Program-made: the position numbers and the translations under genes
The notes under the pieces: model-generated
Seen by the model: the letters and a program-made list of their open reading frames with translations, nothing else
What the model was told of the DNA's origin: nothing
Databases searched by the model: none
Shown here: one piece after another, positions 8,638 to 22,400 of the stretch
How positions within the stretch are numbered: the stretch's first letter is position 1
Layout: each line of letters starts with the position of its first letter
Source of the DNA: Macrostomum hystrix
Lineage: Eukaryota; Platyhelminthes; Macrostomidae
Length of the DNA: 64,000 nt
Assembly: GCA_950097015.1 (NCBI GenBank)
Contig: CATNEN010000001.1
Location: 25,972,501 to 26,036,500, forward strand
Direction: 5' to 3'

Positions 8638-10830
8638 CCCTGACTGACTGACTGACACACTAATCCCTGACTGCCTCAATAATCCCTGACTGACTGGCTG
8701 ACCCAATAATCCCTGACTGACTGACTGACACACTAATCCCTGACTGACTGACTGACACACTAATCCCTGACTGCCTCAATAATCCCTGACTGACTGGCTG
8801 ACACACTAATCCCTGACTGCCTCAATAATCACTGACTGACTGGCTGACCCAATAATCCCTGACTGACTGACGCACTAATCCCTGACTGACTGACTGACGC
8901 ACTAATCCCTGACTGGCTGACACACTAATCCCTGACTGACTGACACACTAATTCCTGACTGGCTGACACACTCTAATCCCTGACTGACTGACGCACTAAT
9001 CCCTGACTGACTGACTGACGCACTAATCCCTGACTGACTGACACTCTAATCCCTGACTGACTGACACTCTATTCCCTGACTGACTGACTGACGCACTAAT
9101 CCCTGACTGGCTGACACACTCTAATCCCTGACTGAATGACGCACTAATCCCTGACTGACTGACTGACGCACTAATCCCTGACTGACTGACACTCTAATCC
9201 CTGACTGACTGACACTCTATTCCCTGACTGACTGACACTCTAATCCCTGACTGAATGACGCACTAATCCCTGACTGACTGACTGACGCACTAATCCCTGA
9301 CTGACTGACACTCTAATCCCTGACTGACTGACACTCTATTCCCTGACTGACTGACACACTAATACCTGACTGACTGACACACAAATACCTGACTGACTGA
9401 CACACAAATACCTGACTGACTGACTGACGCACTAATCCCTGACTGACTGACTGACGCACTAATCCCTGACTGACTGACACTCTAATCCCTGACTGACTGA
9501 CACTCTATTCCCTGACTGACAGACTGACGCACTAATCCCTGACTGGCTGACACACTCTAATCCCTGACTGAATGACGCACTAATCCCTGACTGACTGACT
9601 GACGCACTAATCCCTGACTGACTGACACTCTAATCCCTGACTGACTGACACTCTATTCCCTGACTGACTGACACACTAATACCTGACTGACTGACACACA
9701 AATACCTGACTGACTGACACACAAATACCTGACTGACTGACACACTAATCCTGAGACAATTCCGACTGACACACTAATCCTGACACAATGCCGACTGACA
9801 CACTAATCCTGACACAATGCCGACTGACACACTAATCCTGACACAATCCCGACTGACACACTAATCCCTGACTGACTGACACACAAATACCTGACTGACT
9901 GACACACAAATACCTGACTGACTGACACACTAATACCTGACTGACTGACACACAAGTACCTGACTGACTGACACACAAATACCTGACTGACTGACACACT
10001 AATCCCTGACTGACTGACACACTAATACCTGACTGACTGACACACTAATACCTGACTGACTGACACACAAATACCTGACTGACTGACACACTAATCCTGA
10101 GACAATTCCGACTGACACACTAATCCTGACACAATCCCGACTGACAAACTAATCCTGACACAATCCCGACTGACAAACTAATCCTGACACAATCCCGACT
10201 GACAAACTAATCCTGACACAATCCCGACTGACACACTAATCCCTGACTGACTGACACACAAATACCTGACTGACTGACACACAAGTACCTGACTGACTGA
10301 CACACAAATACCTGACTGACTGACACACAAATACCTGACTGACTGACACACTAATACCTGACTGACTGACACACTAATACCTGACTGACTGACACACAAA
10401 TACCTGACTGACTGACACACTAATCCTGAGACAATTCCGACTGACACACTAATCCTGACACAATCCCGACTGACAAACTAATCCTGACACAATCCCGACT
10501 GACAAACTAATCCTGACACAATCCCGACTGACAAACTAATCCTGACACAATCCCGACTGACACACTAATCCCTGACTGACTGACACACAAATACCTGACT
10601 GACTGACACACAAGTACCTGACTGACTGACACACAAATACCTGACTGACTGACACACTAATCCTGACACAATGCCGACTGACACACTAATCCTGACACAA
10701 TGCCGACTGACACACTAATCCTGACACAATGCCGACTGACACACTAATCCTGACACAATGCCGACTGACACACTAATCCTGACACAATGCCGACTGACAC
10801 ACTAATCCTGACACAATCTCGACTGACACA
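8638..10830. repeat. Compound TGAC-based array, 2.2 kb
   Basis: About 8638-9740 is built from CTGACTGACTGAC runs separated by GCACTAATCCCTGA, ACTCTAATCCCTGA or ACACAAATACCTGA linkers, giving mixed 18-28-bp units. From about 9740 a second variant with TGACACAATCCCGAC or TGACACAATGCCGAC joins in and dominates the right end. Large blocks recur (for example 10030-10240 and 10340-10590 match nearly throughout), implying segmental duplication within the array. Cys/Ser/Val-rich open frames here are periodicity artefacts. Confidence 0.95.
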
Positions 10831-11690
10831 GTTTAACTTTTAACACAAATTCCTGACTGGCTAAGATGTGAAAAATCAAAGAATTAAGCCAGGCACGCAG
10901 TGATATCAAATTTGAAACCAAGCAAAAATCAGTACCACAACAGCGTTGAAAGCTGATGGGGGGTTTGAGCACAAACTGTCTCTGTCTCTCTGATTACTCT
11001 TTCTCTGACTTTAGCGCTTATGTTGATGTGTTTTATTGTGTTTCTACAAACAGATATTTCTTGTATAAAAAAACTGAAAAACAGCTCAGTACAAGGAGAC
11101 ATGTACCTGTGGGTTGATTGCTTCCGCAAGTAACAAGTGAATAGTTTGACAAAAAAATGTTAAGGCCCTAGGAAATTACAAAAAATTGTAACAAAGAGAA
11201 AAAAAGAATTGGAAAAAAGAAACCACTATTATTTAAACGGCTACTAGGCACAATTTGCGATACATACTACTATAAGGCCAGTGAGTGTAAGTAGTATGCA
11301 AAACATTGTGGCTGTGTACAAAGCTCAGATTACAGAACTTCGGATAGGGTAATTGGGGTAAGGCTAGGGAGCGAATAGACACAATTTAACATTGATGCAC
11401 CAAGTCTTTTAAAGAGCAAATAAAGTTCATTTAGACACAATCGATTGGCCAATACAACTGCTTCAATTCCTAACTAGAACAGGTTTAAGTAAATCAATTG
11501 CTTGGGCTAGAGAATATTTCATGTTAAACGTTTTAACATCCTTTATTAGCACAGGCACTGTACAAGCCTTTCAATCCCAAACTGACAACAAAACAGCACA
11601 AAATAATCAACTGGTTCGTCTATACATTAAACTGACTTGACTGGACCTTATGGACAGGACTAAATTGGACTCTTAGTTGAAATGTTATAG
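10831..11690. other. Unique AT-rich spacer
   Basis: No gene, RNA or repeat recognised. Confidence 0.5.
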
Positions 11691-13650
11691 TGGGATGAAG
11701 AATTTGAGCATAGGGATTCCATTTTGGATGGTGGGATGAAGAGTTGGAGTATAGGGATTCCATTTTAGATGGTGGGATAAAGAGTTTGAGTATAGGGATT
11801 CCATTTTGGATGGTGGGATAAAGAGTTTGAGTATAGGGATTCTAATTTGGATGGTGGGATAAAGAATTGGAGTATAGGGATTCCAATTTGGATGGTGGGA
11901 TGAAGAATTTGAGTATAGGGATTCCATTTTGGATGGTGGGATAAAGAATTTGAGTATAGGGATTCCATTTTGGATGGTGGGATGAAGAGTTGGAGTATAG
12001 GGATTCCATTTTAGATGGTGGGATAAAGAGTTTGAGTATAGGGATTCCATTTTGGATGGTGGGATAAAGAATTTGAGTATAGGGATTCCATTTTGGATGG
12101 TGGGATGAAGAATTTGAGTATAGGGATTCCATTTTGGATGGTGGGATGAAGAATTTGAGTATAGGGATTCCATTTTGGATGGTGGGATGAAGAATTTGAG
12201 TATAGGGATTTCATTTTGGATGGTGGGATAAAGAGTTGGAGTATAGGGATTTCATTTTGGATGGTGGGATAAAGAGTTGAGTATAGGGATTCCATTTTGG
12301 ATGGTGGGATGAAGAATTTGAGTATAGGGATTCCATTTTGGATGGTGGGATGAAGAATTTGAGTACAGGGATTCCATTTTGGATGGTGGGATAAAGAGTT
12401 GGAGTACAGGGATTCCATTTTGGATAGTGGGATTAAGAGTTGGAGTACAGGGATTCCATTTTGGATAGTGGGATAAAGAGTTGGAGTACAGGGATTCCAT
12501 TTTGGATGGTGGGATGAAGAATTTGAGTATAGGGATTCAATTTTGGATAGTGGGATAAAGAGTTGAGTATAGGGATTCCATTTTGGATGGTGGGATGAAG
12601 AATTTGAGTATAGGGATTCAATTTTGGATAGTGGGATAAAGAGTTGAGTACAGGGATTCCATTTTGGATAGTGGGATTAAGAGTTGGAGTACAGGGATTC
12701 AATTTTGGATAGTGGGATAAAGAGTTGAGTACAGGGATTCCATTTTGGATGGTGGGATGAAGAATTTGAGTATAGGGATTCCATTTTGGATAGTGGGATA
12801 AAGAGTTGAGTATAGGGATTCCATTTTGGATGGTGGGATGAAGAATTTGAGTATAGGGATTCAATTTTGGATAGTGGGATAAAGAGTTGAGTACAGGGAT
12901 TCCATTTTGGATGGTGGGATGAAGAATTTGAGTATAGGGATTCAATTTTGGATAGTGGGATAAAGAGTTGAGTATAGGGATTCCATTTTGGATGGTGGGA
13001 TGAAGAATTTGAGTATTGGAATTCCATTTTGGATGGTGGGATGAAGAATTTGAGTATAGGGATTCCATTTTGGATAGTGGGATTAAGAGTTGGAGTACAG
13101 GGATTCCATTTTGGATGGTGGGATGAAGAATTTGAGTATAGGGATTCAATTTTGGATAGTGGGATAAAGAGTTGAGTATAGGGATTCCATTTTGGATGGT
13201 GGGATGAAGAATTTGAGTATAGGGGTTCCATTTTGGATAGTGGGATGAAGAATTTGAGTATAGGGATTCCATTTTGGATGGTGGGATAAAGAGTTGGAGT
13301 ACAGGGATTCCATTTTGGATAGTGGGATTAAGAGTTGGAGTATAGGGATTCCATTTTGGATGGTGGGATAAGGAGTTGGAGTACAGGGATTCAATTTTGG
13401 ATGGTGGGATAAAGAGTTTGAGTATAGGGATTCCATTTTGGATGGTGGGATAAAGAGTTGGAGTATAGGGATTCCATTTTGGATGGTGGGATAAAGAGTT
13501 GGAGTACAGGGATTCCATTTTGGATAGTGGGATTAAGAGTTGGAGTATAGGGATTCCATTTTGGATGGTGGGATAAGGAGTTGGAGTACAGGGATTCAAT
13601 TTTGGATGGTGGGATAAATAGTTGAGTATAGGGATTGCATCTTAGACAAA
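11691..13650. repeat. 41-bp minisatellite, about 48 copies
   Basis: Period 41 bp (some units 40). Two well-conserved halves: AGGGATTCCATTTTGGATGG and TGGGATGAAGAATTTGAGTA, with alternates AAAGAGTTGGAGT and AATTTTGGATAGT. From about 12430 on, variants alternate in pairs, suggesting an 81-82-bp higher-order unit. Minus-strand frames of up to 388 residues (SHHPKWNPYTQ repeats) are open because the unit lacks stop codons in all three frames; they are not treated as a gene. Confidence 0.95.
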
Positions 13651-15239
13651 AAGGGCAAATGGATTTTGGTATACAATCAGGGACAAATGCATTTTGATTT
13701 CAAAATTGGGAATCGACTAAATTCAGAGTGCATAGATTAATATTTATTTTTTGTTTTCTATCTGTCTTTGCATCAAAGTCGAAACTACAAGAATTGATTA
13801 GGCTATTGAAAATATTTAAGGCATCAGTAGCACTAGCATTGCCATATGGTGTTATTATTGAAAAGCTATATTTCTAACTCATTTGCTGAGTGAAGCTATA
13901 AGAATGCACTGGTTAAGATCCTCTTGGTTGAAATTCTACACTGGGTGGGCGAGACCGTGTATTTTGCATTATCTGTGCTGTCTGCTGTTTCTCACAGTTG
14001 TAACAATAAAACAATAATAATAATTATAGTAATAATAGTAACAGAAACAATTTAGCTTTACAGGCACGATATTACTAGCAGTAAACTATTCCAGCAAGCA
14101 TTAGTAAACACAAATAAATAATTGAAACCAACAATAGAAGCAGAGTTGCAATTCTTATTTACAGAAGACAGACAAAAACTGATATAAGAGACAAAGCGGA
14201 TGCACTTATTTCACTGACAATGGACGCAGCTCTGGCTAGGTTTAACAAAAAACACACACCGAATAGGACAACAGTTCACGAGAATCCCTGTTTATATTTA
14301 GGATAAATTTGTGTGTGCGTGTGTGTGTGTTGAAGTGCACTTAAAATATCGATTCATAAAATTTGCAATGCTTTGTTTGCCGGCCTTTGATTAATTATTT
14401 AAAAAAATATTAGGCAAAGAAGTTAGCGTTAAAAGGGTGCTTATCAGACTACTGACGAGCAGTGACGACAGGGGGAGACGAAAAGAGAAGCTCATGGTAG
14501 CAACCAGATCATGGTATTTCAGTGATCATCGAGTTCCGCTTGCAATTTACTAATTTAAGCTCGCAAAAAGAGAGAGAGACAGGTAGACAAACTGATAGAC
14601 AAAAACACAAAAAACTACCTTCAGAAGTAAGAGATTAATGGCGCGAGAGCAGGAGCTAAGGGGATTCCACCTGGCCTCCTGGTACACGCACTTATTTATT
14701 AAAAATTAAACATGATAATAATAATAAGCTCGTTTCGGAAATTCACAAAAAACTGATACAATTATGGGTGTATGGGGAAGAATAAGTGGCCCTTTATATA
14801 TTTCACAGTGCTTAGAGCATGGGCAATAACACCTACACTGTAAAACTGCAGTTCGCATAGCTCAGGAAACACAGAAGCTCATAGTTTAGGTTAAAACAGA
14901 AAGAAACATTTTCAGTTTTCTTTTGTAAAATGGTTGCATAAAATCAAAAAGTACACGCCAAACACTTTACAAAACCAAGGCTTGCGCGAACGAAATATCA
15001 GATGGTAAAATGGGATTTTAACGACAAAAAACGCTAAAAAAAATAACGGACCAAACTGGCCAAGAAATTAACGGAAATCGACACGGCCAAGAAACATTTC
15101 AAGGAGAGACGCTCCTGCGGACGCCTAGCAACCACATTTTTGTTTACCTTAGTTACCGACCGAAATAAAAAACGGAAAAGCTAGTGGGAAAACTTGATGT
15201 TCATTTGGGCACTGACGGGGAGCGAACAACTGCTCGGCA
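13651..15239. other. Downstream flank and probable 3' UTR of TCF gene
   Basis: Unique AT-rich sequence. The part next to 15240 is the likely 3' UTR on the minus strand. A (GT)n microsatellite lies at 14311-14331. No coding exon seen. Confidence 0.5.
14695..14700 (-). other. Candidate poly(A) signal of TCF gene
   Basis: AATAAA on the minus strand (TTTATT on plus), about 540 nt past the TCF stop codon. This is the nearest canonical hexamer I noticed; another is at 13743-13748. The choice is inference only. Confidence 0.35.
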
Positions 15240-16435
15240 TCATCGCCGCTCTGACAAGGTCGGCGATAGCGAAGGAGGCTGCGGCGAGCTCTGCTGTACG
15301 GTGGCCTCAAGCTTGATGTCTGGCTTCATGTCTTCGTCAGCTTCCAGACGCCGATGGACGGCCAGCTCATCTTCCTCTTCTTCGTCGTCAACGATGCCAG
15401 CCTCCGCTGCCGCAGTTGCCGCCGCGGCAGCTTCGGCCGCTTCGCGACTCTCGCTGTTGCAGTCCTCGAAGTCTTCTTCCTCTTCGTCATCATCGTCGTC
15501 CTCTTCATCATTTTCATCGTCTTCGGTGTCGTCAGCGTCGGCATGCTCGTCATCAGCGGACGGACAGAACTTTTTCCTCGGCGGCTGGTGCTGCAGGTGC
15601 TCAAAGTCCTGACGCTGATTCTGCTGGTGAAGCTGGAGGAAATGCTGCTGCTGGTGCTGCTGCTGGTGCATCTGCTGCATGAGGACGGCAGCGCCAAAGC
15701 CAGCTACGGTATTGGCCATAGACGCTGCCCCAGCTGGCCCGTCGTCGCTATCGGAGCAGGCGAATTTCACGCACTTCTTCTTCCGCTTGCACGGCTTGCA
15801 CCACAACTCCTGCCGGTCCAGGCCATAGACAGCGCGGCACTTCTTGGCCGAGTTGCCCAGGTTCTTGGCCTCGCCGTCTAGGCCGAGCCCGAGCTTCTTT
15901 TTCTTCTTCTTGCGCGAAGCTCCGCCGTAGTTCTCCCTGGCTGACCAGTTGGGGTAGAGCTTGGAGTGCAGCTCCTTCTCCTTGCGGGCCAGCTCGTAGT
16001 ACTTGGCCTGCTCCTCGCGGCTCAGCGAGTGCCACTTGCGGCCCAGGATCTGGTTGATGGCGGCCGACTCCTTCAGGGTGCACTCGGACACCACGATGGG
16101 GCGCTGCTCCTTCATGAATATCATGAAGGCATTCAGCGGCTTCTTAACGTGATTGGCTGGCTTGCTGTTGCTGCCGCCACCGCTGCCAACGTTGCCGCTG
16201 CTGCTGTTGCTGTTGTTAGCGGAAGCCGCGGCGTTGGAAGAGCGGGCTCCACCAGATGCCCGATGATGGGTTCCGCCCGACGATGCCGACATCATCCTGC
16301 CGACCGGCGTGGACAGGAGGTGCTGCTGATGGACAGTCTGGCTGTGCTGCTGCTGCTGCTGCTGCTGTCTGTGGGAGCCGTTGGTTAGCGCAACTGAGCT
16401 AGATCGCTGATGCTGCTGATGCTGATACAAGTGAC
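15240..16435 (-). CDS. TCF/LEF (pan): TCF/LEF exon 2: HMG box, C-clamp, acidic tail
   Basis: After the acceptor this exon starts HLYQHQQHQ, has a polyglutamine run (plus-strand CTG repeat near 16351-16372) and a Ser/Asn/Gly linker. The HMG box begins [15 protein letters not shown], with [34 protein letters not shown] and [11 protein letters not shown], all TCF signatures. The basic stretch SRKKKKKK follows. The C-clamp has four cysteines at about residues 732, 745, 748 and 754 ([10 protein letters not shown] ... [11 protein letters not shown]). A Gln/His-rich stretch and Asp/Glu runs lead to the stop TGA at 15242-15240. No CtBP motif (PLSLT) was noticed. HMG box and C-clamp are on a single exon with no intron. 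Confidence 0.95.
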
Positions 16436-19400
16436 CTGTGGAAATTGAAAAAATCGGTTAAATCATTGTGAAATTATCCATTGATAATGTGAATAATTCT
16501 ACTATTTAATTGAGCGATAAGATAAGAGGCGTGACGGGACAAAACCAGGCACTTTAGAGTTAAAACCCCATATTTTTAATCTTGAAAATTCCACTTGAGC
16601 AAAGAGAAAAAGGAAACTTACAAACGATAGCAATTCAAGCTAAGGACCTGTTGTCACTAAGCTGTCAAATTGTGTACAGCTTATAATGATGGTTAATGAC
16701 TGATGCATTCACAATGGAGCATATACAATGTTCTCCAAGCGTGACCTAATTTAAAAAACAACTTCGCTGCGCTTGTTAAAAGCCGATTTTCCCAGATAGG
16801 CGAGAAAGGCACGCAACCCAGCAACATATTTTTATAGACAATCAAATAAGATTCTTAGCAACAACAGGCACACTTGTTGTCGCAGTTATAACTATCTATC
16901 TAGCTATCTAATCTATCTAGATAGACTCATCGTCATATTCGAGTGTTAGACAACTGGAGAATGTTGAAACACGCGATTTACTCGTAGCTCGCTGGTACCA
17001 AATTAAAAAAACAAAAGAACTCGATCGCCTCATCGCGCACAAAGACCCACGCAAACCAAGACTATGCGCACGAAAAATTACTGAGTGTGGGAAAGTCGAA
17101 AAGTCGATTTTTGTTAGGAAATCAGATTGTAGATTTCAGCGTTCGATAAGGATCACTTTTCTTCCCTAATTCTGAAATCATAGTTTTTTACGTTGAATAT
17201 CTAAGGATATCTTATAACAGGCAACGCAACGCGAGGGCAACATATACACATGCTGTGCCACTTTTATCGATTCAACACTACTAGTGCTGCTGCTGCGGAG
17301 GATGAATATGATGATGATAATGACGCTGATGAAACGCACACCTTCTATTAATTATTTTCGTGCGACTAGTTTTAACAACGTATCATCCAGCAAAGAATAT
17401 TTAGACTTCGGAGTTTAACATTGCCTTTAGCGCTTTTCACGTATGCGAAAGGAAAATGAGGGAAAAGAGGAAGAAGAGGGAGAAGAGGGAGAATAGGGGG
17501 AAGAGGGGGAAGAGGGAGAAGAGGGAGAAGAGGGAGAAGAGGGAGAAGAGGAAGAAGAGGGAGAATAGGGAGAAGAGGGAGAAGAGGGAGAAGAGGAAGT
17601 AGAGGGAGAAGAGGGATAAGAGGGAGAAGAGGGAGAAGAGGGAGAAGAGGGAGAAGAGGGAGAAGAGGGAGAAGAGGAAGAAGAGGGAGAATAGGGAGAA
17701 GAGGGAGAAGAGGGAGAAGAGGGAGAAGAGGGGGAAGAGGGAGAAGAGGGAGAATAGGGAGAAGAGGAAGAAGAGGGAGAAGAGGAAGTAGAGGGAGAAG
17801 AGGGATAAGAGGGAGAAGAGGGAGAAGAGGAAGAATAGGGAGAAGAGGGAGAAGAGGGAGAAGAGGGAGAAGAGGAAGAAGAGGGAGAAGAGGGAGAAGA
17901 GGGAGAAGAGGAAGAAGAGGGAGAAGAGGAAGAAGAGGGAGAAGAGGGAGAAGAGGGAGAAGAGGGAGAAGAGGGGGAAGAGGGAGAAGAGAAAGAAGAG
18001 GGAGAAGAGGAAGAAGAGGGAGAAGAGGGAGAAGAGGGAGAAGAGGGGGAAGAGGGAGAAGAGGGAGAATAGGGAGAAGAGGGAGAAGAGGGAGAAGAGG
18101 AAGTAGAGGGAGAAGAGGGATAAGAGGGAGAAGAGGGAGAAGAGGAAGAATAGGGAGAAGAGGAAGAAGAGGGAGAAGAGGGAGAAGAGGGAGAAGAGGA
18201 AGAAGAGGGAGAAGAGGGAGAAGAGGGAGAAGAGAAAGAAGAGGGAGAAGAGGGAGAAGAGGGAGAAGAGGGAGAAGAGGGAGAAGAGGGAGAAGAGGGA
18301 GAAGAGGGGGAAGAGGGAGAAGAGAAAGAAGAGGGAGAAGAGGAAGAAGAGGGAGAAGAGGGAGAAGAGGGAGAAGAGAAAGAAGAGGGAGAAGAGGGAG
18401 AAGAGGGAGAAGAGGGAGAAGAGGGAGAAGAGGAAGAAGAGGGAGAATAAGATGAGGAAGATGAACAAGGGGAAAAAAGGAAGATAATGGAGATGAGGAA
18501 TAATATAGAAAGAGGAAAGGGGGGAGAAGATGGGGAAGAAGAAAAAGATAGGAGAAAGCGAAGACCGCAGGAAGCAAGATCAAGAGCAGGCGATGAGCAG
18601 ACACCTGGCGGCAGTTCGCAGCAGGAGGCGGGGGGCGCAGAGGGCCGGAGACGCTCCGCCCTCGGTGCGCGAACTCAAGTGTTGAGAACGGGGCGGGCAA
18701 GAGAGAAATCTCGAAGCCAGACGGCTGGTCGAACAGAGCGGACGAACGCGGCAGAGAGAGGGCAGTTCGCGGCAGGGGGAGAGAAATCGGTCCCAGTGGG
18801 GAGGCAACGAATTTTCGGCCAGACGCGGCCCCGCTGGCTCACGCAAGGCGTCACCGCAGGCTTACGGTGGGAGCCGGTCAAAAGCCGCATGGGCTCATAA
18901 ATCAGGTGTTCATTAACCTGTCAGTCAAAATTTTGCTACCAGCCAACCAAGCCCCTGAGAAAAAACACAGTTTTCACTTTTCCACTCTCTCGCAGTGGCG
19001 CAGAAGACGGGAGGAAGCAGCCTAAAACGATTTAGTTGCTAACACCTACCTCAACACCTTTGTAGGTTAGGCGCCTTTTGTACTGAAAATCGCTTAGTCA
19101 CTCAGCTGAACTCACTCGCTTCTTCTAGTAGAATGGCTAGCCAGCGCTACAATTGCCCCTAACCAAACACCCAAAACTGCTTTAAAGAAAACTTTGCAGC
19201 CTTCATAACTGCACGCGGGAAGTTGAACAGAAATACACTGACGCATCGTGACTAAATTTGCCCACCTCCCACTGAGGTGGGCAAATCCCAGAATATTGAT
19301 ACATAACAAATCTCTTTCTTATTTGAGTCCTCAAATGAGACTCGGATCTCAGTACCCACTCGAAATTGATCCCGTTTAATCGAGAGCCTCTAGATTTTTC

Positions 19401-22400
19401 TCTTTTTCTAGCGAAATCGGCTTTCAGGTTTCTCAACACACAGACGGAGAGAAGTAGAGAAAAAACTGGGAGAGACATCGCTCTGCTCAGTGGGCGGCCC
19501 CTGGCTACCCGGCTACACGGCCTCTTAAAAGCGACTAAGCCAGAAAAAAGACGTCGTTTTAGGCAGCAACCCCGCGCCAAATTTCTCCGCCTCTTCCCCA
19601 CTGCGGCCGCGGTGCCAACAACGCTCCTATTCTCCCCTTCTCATTATCAAGGCGTCAGTTAAGGGGGGCCCAGGGCTGCCTTTGTACTGGCAGCTGTCAA
19701 TCATGGATAACAGACAGGCGGGGAGCGGCAACATGCACTGCCTCCCAGTTCTGAGGCAGTGCCACATATACTACTGCTCAGCCGCAATGGATTTTGAGAA
19801 CTGGTGCAGCTTGAAAGGGTAATCCATAAGCGCATAGTTACACTTTAGCATAATACATAGCCGCTCATTATGCTCGTCCATGTCAATACTCTCTTACTCA
19901 GCTCATATTGTCATACAATCTCTATTGTTAAATACAGTGCGGTACCGATATTGTTACAGTCATTTATATTGACAGGCCTTGTCCGTCCGTCTGTCTGATT
20001 GTATAGCACTGTTGTTGATATCGCTAAGCGCATGCGCTGGCTTATAGTGTCTGCATATTATATTAGCTAGAGCTCAAACCGTAACTTGAGCACGATTTTG
20101 ACCTCGAACGAAGTGCGAAAAATTTGTTCCAAAAACTTTCCAACTAACAAAGACTTGCAATAGAGAGAGGTGAAAAAACTTTGTCAGTGTCTCTCTCACA
20201 GCAGTCTTTATCCAGTGCTGTCTGGCGCCATACAAATTCCAATTCATTTCTTCGGCATCCAAAAATCGAAAAAAATTAATTTGCACAGCGTGTACTCGAT
20301 GGCGCCATGAAAACCTCGAATTCACATTCGATACTAGTCTTTGTTCGTCTCCGATAGTTCTTTTGAGTAGTCTTATTTGAGTCTAGGCCACAATAGTGAT
20401 ATAATAGTGTCTTAGAATAGAGTCGGTCACGTACTCAACAGAGTCAATTGGTCTAGATTCTCATTGCATAGATCTAACACAAAGATCTAGCTAAACACAC
20501 TTGACGAATTCTTCGAGCTGAAGTCTTTATTACAAAAATCACAGTTAGCGATTTTGAAATCACAGTATATAATACATTATCCTGTTTATAAGTGCCTCTG
20601 CAGTCAATATATTATTCTACCTGTTAAGTTAAATAGTATACACTATTATCATACCTGACTCAATGCCATTATTTATTACAATTCATCTGAATAAAATATC
20701 CAAATCACAGTTGAAATCTGATAGCTCTTGTCTGAGCAGTCAAATATCTATTTAGATAAGAACTTAACGCTTTCATTTCGTTAATTTTCGGTAATTTAAC
20801 GAACTTCTCTTGTGTGATTCCTTTGCTGAATCTTCTGTTCTTAGAAAACACCTGCTCTTTTCTAATCGAATCAATCAATTTTATCCGCTTAATTTTTTTC
20901 AATTCTGGATGTGGTCCAACGAAAGGAAAGGAAAACATTCTTTAATAAACATAACTGATTACGGACAGGTCGATACACATATTGGCTGAAAACTGTAAGC
21001 CCTAAATATACACACACATGTATATACAAACACATTTGCCAAACACTTTTCTAATGACAGAGAGTGTGGAAAAGTTGCGTGTGTCACACTAATTAACGCG
21101 CCATAAGCTTTCTATCGCCAACTAATTCCCGATTCGAATAATCCCGAACAGTTTTTTTCCCCGAATTTCTTGTATCCCACAAGCGGAGCCAGTCATGCGG
21201 CAATATCTGATAACCGGACTAATGATTACCAAAAAATAACAGAACTGAGGCCTAGCTGCTAATGCGTGAAACTTTCTGCTGCAGAAGAAAACTTAGCCAA
21301 GCAAGAAGGAAATGGGGGGGTTGAAGACTGGGAAATCTGTTGATTTGTACTGGTGAAGCTGGACTGAGATTATTGAATGGAAGTGAAATACAGAGAGACA
21401 GAGACAGAGACAGAGAGAGAGACAGAGACAGAGACAGAGACAGAGACAGAGACAGAGAGACAGACAGAGACAGAGAGACAGACAGAGACAGACAAAGACA
21501 GAGAGACAGACAGAGACAGAGAGACAGACAGAGACAGACAGAGACAGAGAGACAGACAGAGACAGAGAGACAGACAGAGACAGAGAGACAGACAGAGACA
21601 GAGACAGACAGAGACAGACAGAGACAGACAGAGACAGACAGAGACAGAGAGACAGACAGAGACAGAGAGACAGACAGAGACAGAGAGACAGAGAGACAGA
21701 CAGAGACAGAGAGACAGACAGATAGAGAGGCCAAGAGGTAGAGAAAGATCAGAACAAAAGTGAAGAAGCTAAACATAAGAGACAACAATTCAAACTCGAA
21801 GATGCCAACAGACATGTAAGTATGAGCTCAAGTAAAAGAGCCAACACAGACAGGCAGATCTGTCAGCCTTGTTGGTGAGGTGATAAGAATTCCTGGTTTC
21901 CTGATCAATAATAGATTAGGCGTGAGATCGCAAATAGCGACTCAAATGACAGCGCGAGAACTGCTGCTTAACCGAATCACTCACTGGCACTGGGGACACT
22001 GTAATCCCAACTGCTTCCGTAGCACGCAGGCCGGATTAGAGCTGAGCTGATGATAAATGACACGTGAGCGGATTGACAACTCTAAAAACAGTTGGCATGT
22101 TTTACGGGGCTTTAAATCACTCGCTGGCATCCATTTGGGATTTCAGAAAGCAACACGAGAAGGCATAATAAATTTATCCCACGGAACACACACACCTACT
22201 GGGACATACTCAAATGACATCCTCACGTTCGGACGATTAACTGAATCAATCCCACTAACGCCCAGCAAGAGCAGAGTTCGTGATTTGAACTGATTTTCGA
22301 ATTAAGCAACAAAAACTCCACTGAAAGCTAGCAGTGAGAGGATATGCAATGCCTTCATCCCAGTCCGAAAGCTCTGCTAAATCCCTACTCACGCAGTCAT

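Noticed and set aside
12433-13599. 388-residue SHHPKWNPYTQ repeat protein
   Set aside because: The 41-bp unit cycles through all three frames, so any frame shows the same three peptides in turn; not coding-like.
6600-13650. Possible CRISPR arrays (regular 32-bp and 41-bp repeats)
   Set aside because: Units abut with no variable spacers, and the genome is animal.
11691-13650. CArG-box-like CCATTTTGG in the 41-bp array
   Set aside because: Only five A/T bases between CC and GG; the SRF site needs six.
15354-16388. Plus-strand frames of 137-175 residues opposite TCF exons
   Set aside because: Antisense shadows of the HMG exon; the minus frame has the family motifs.
17372-18700. 442-residue Leu/Pro-rich frame resembling a membrane protein
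   Set aside because: Reads the 9-bp purine array in an intron; residues are a pure consequence of the CTCTTCTCC repeat.
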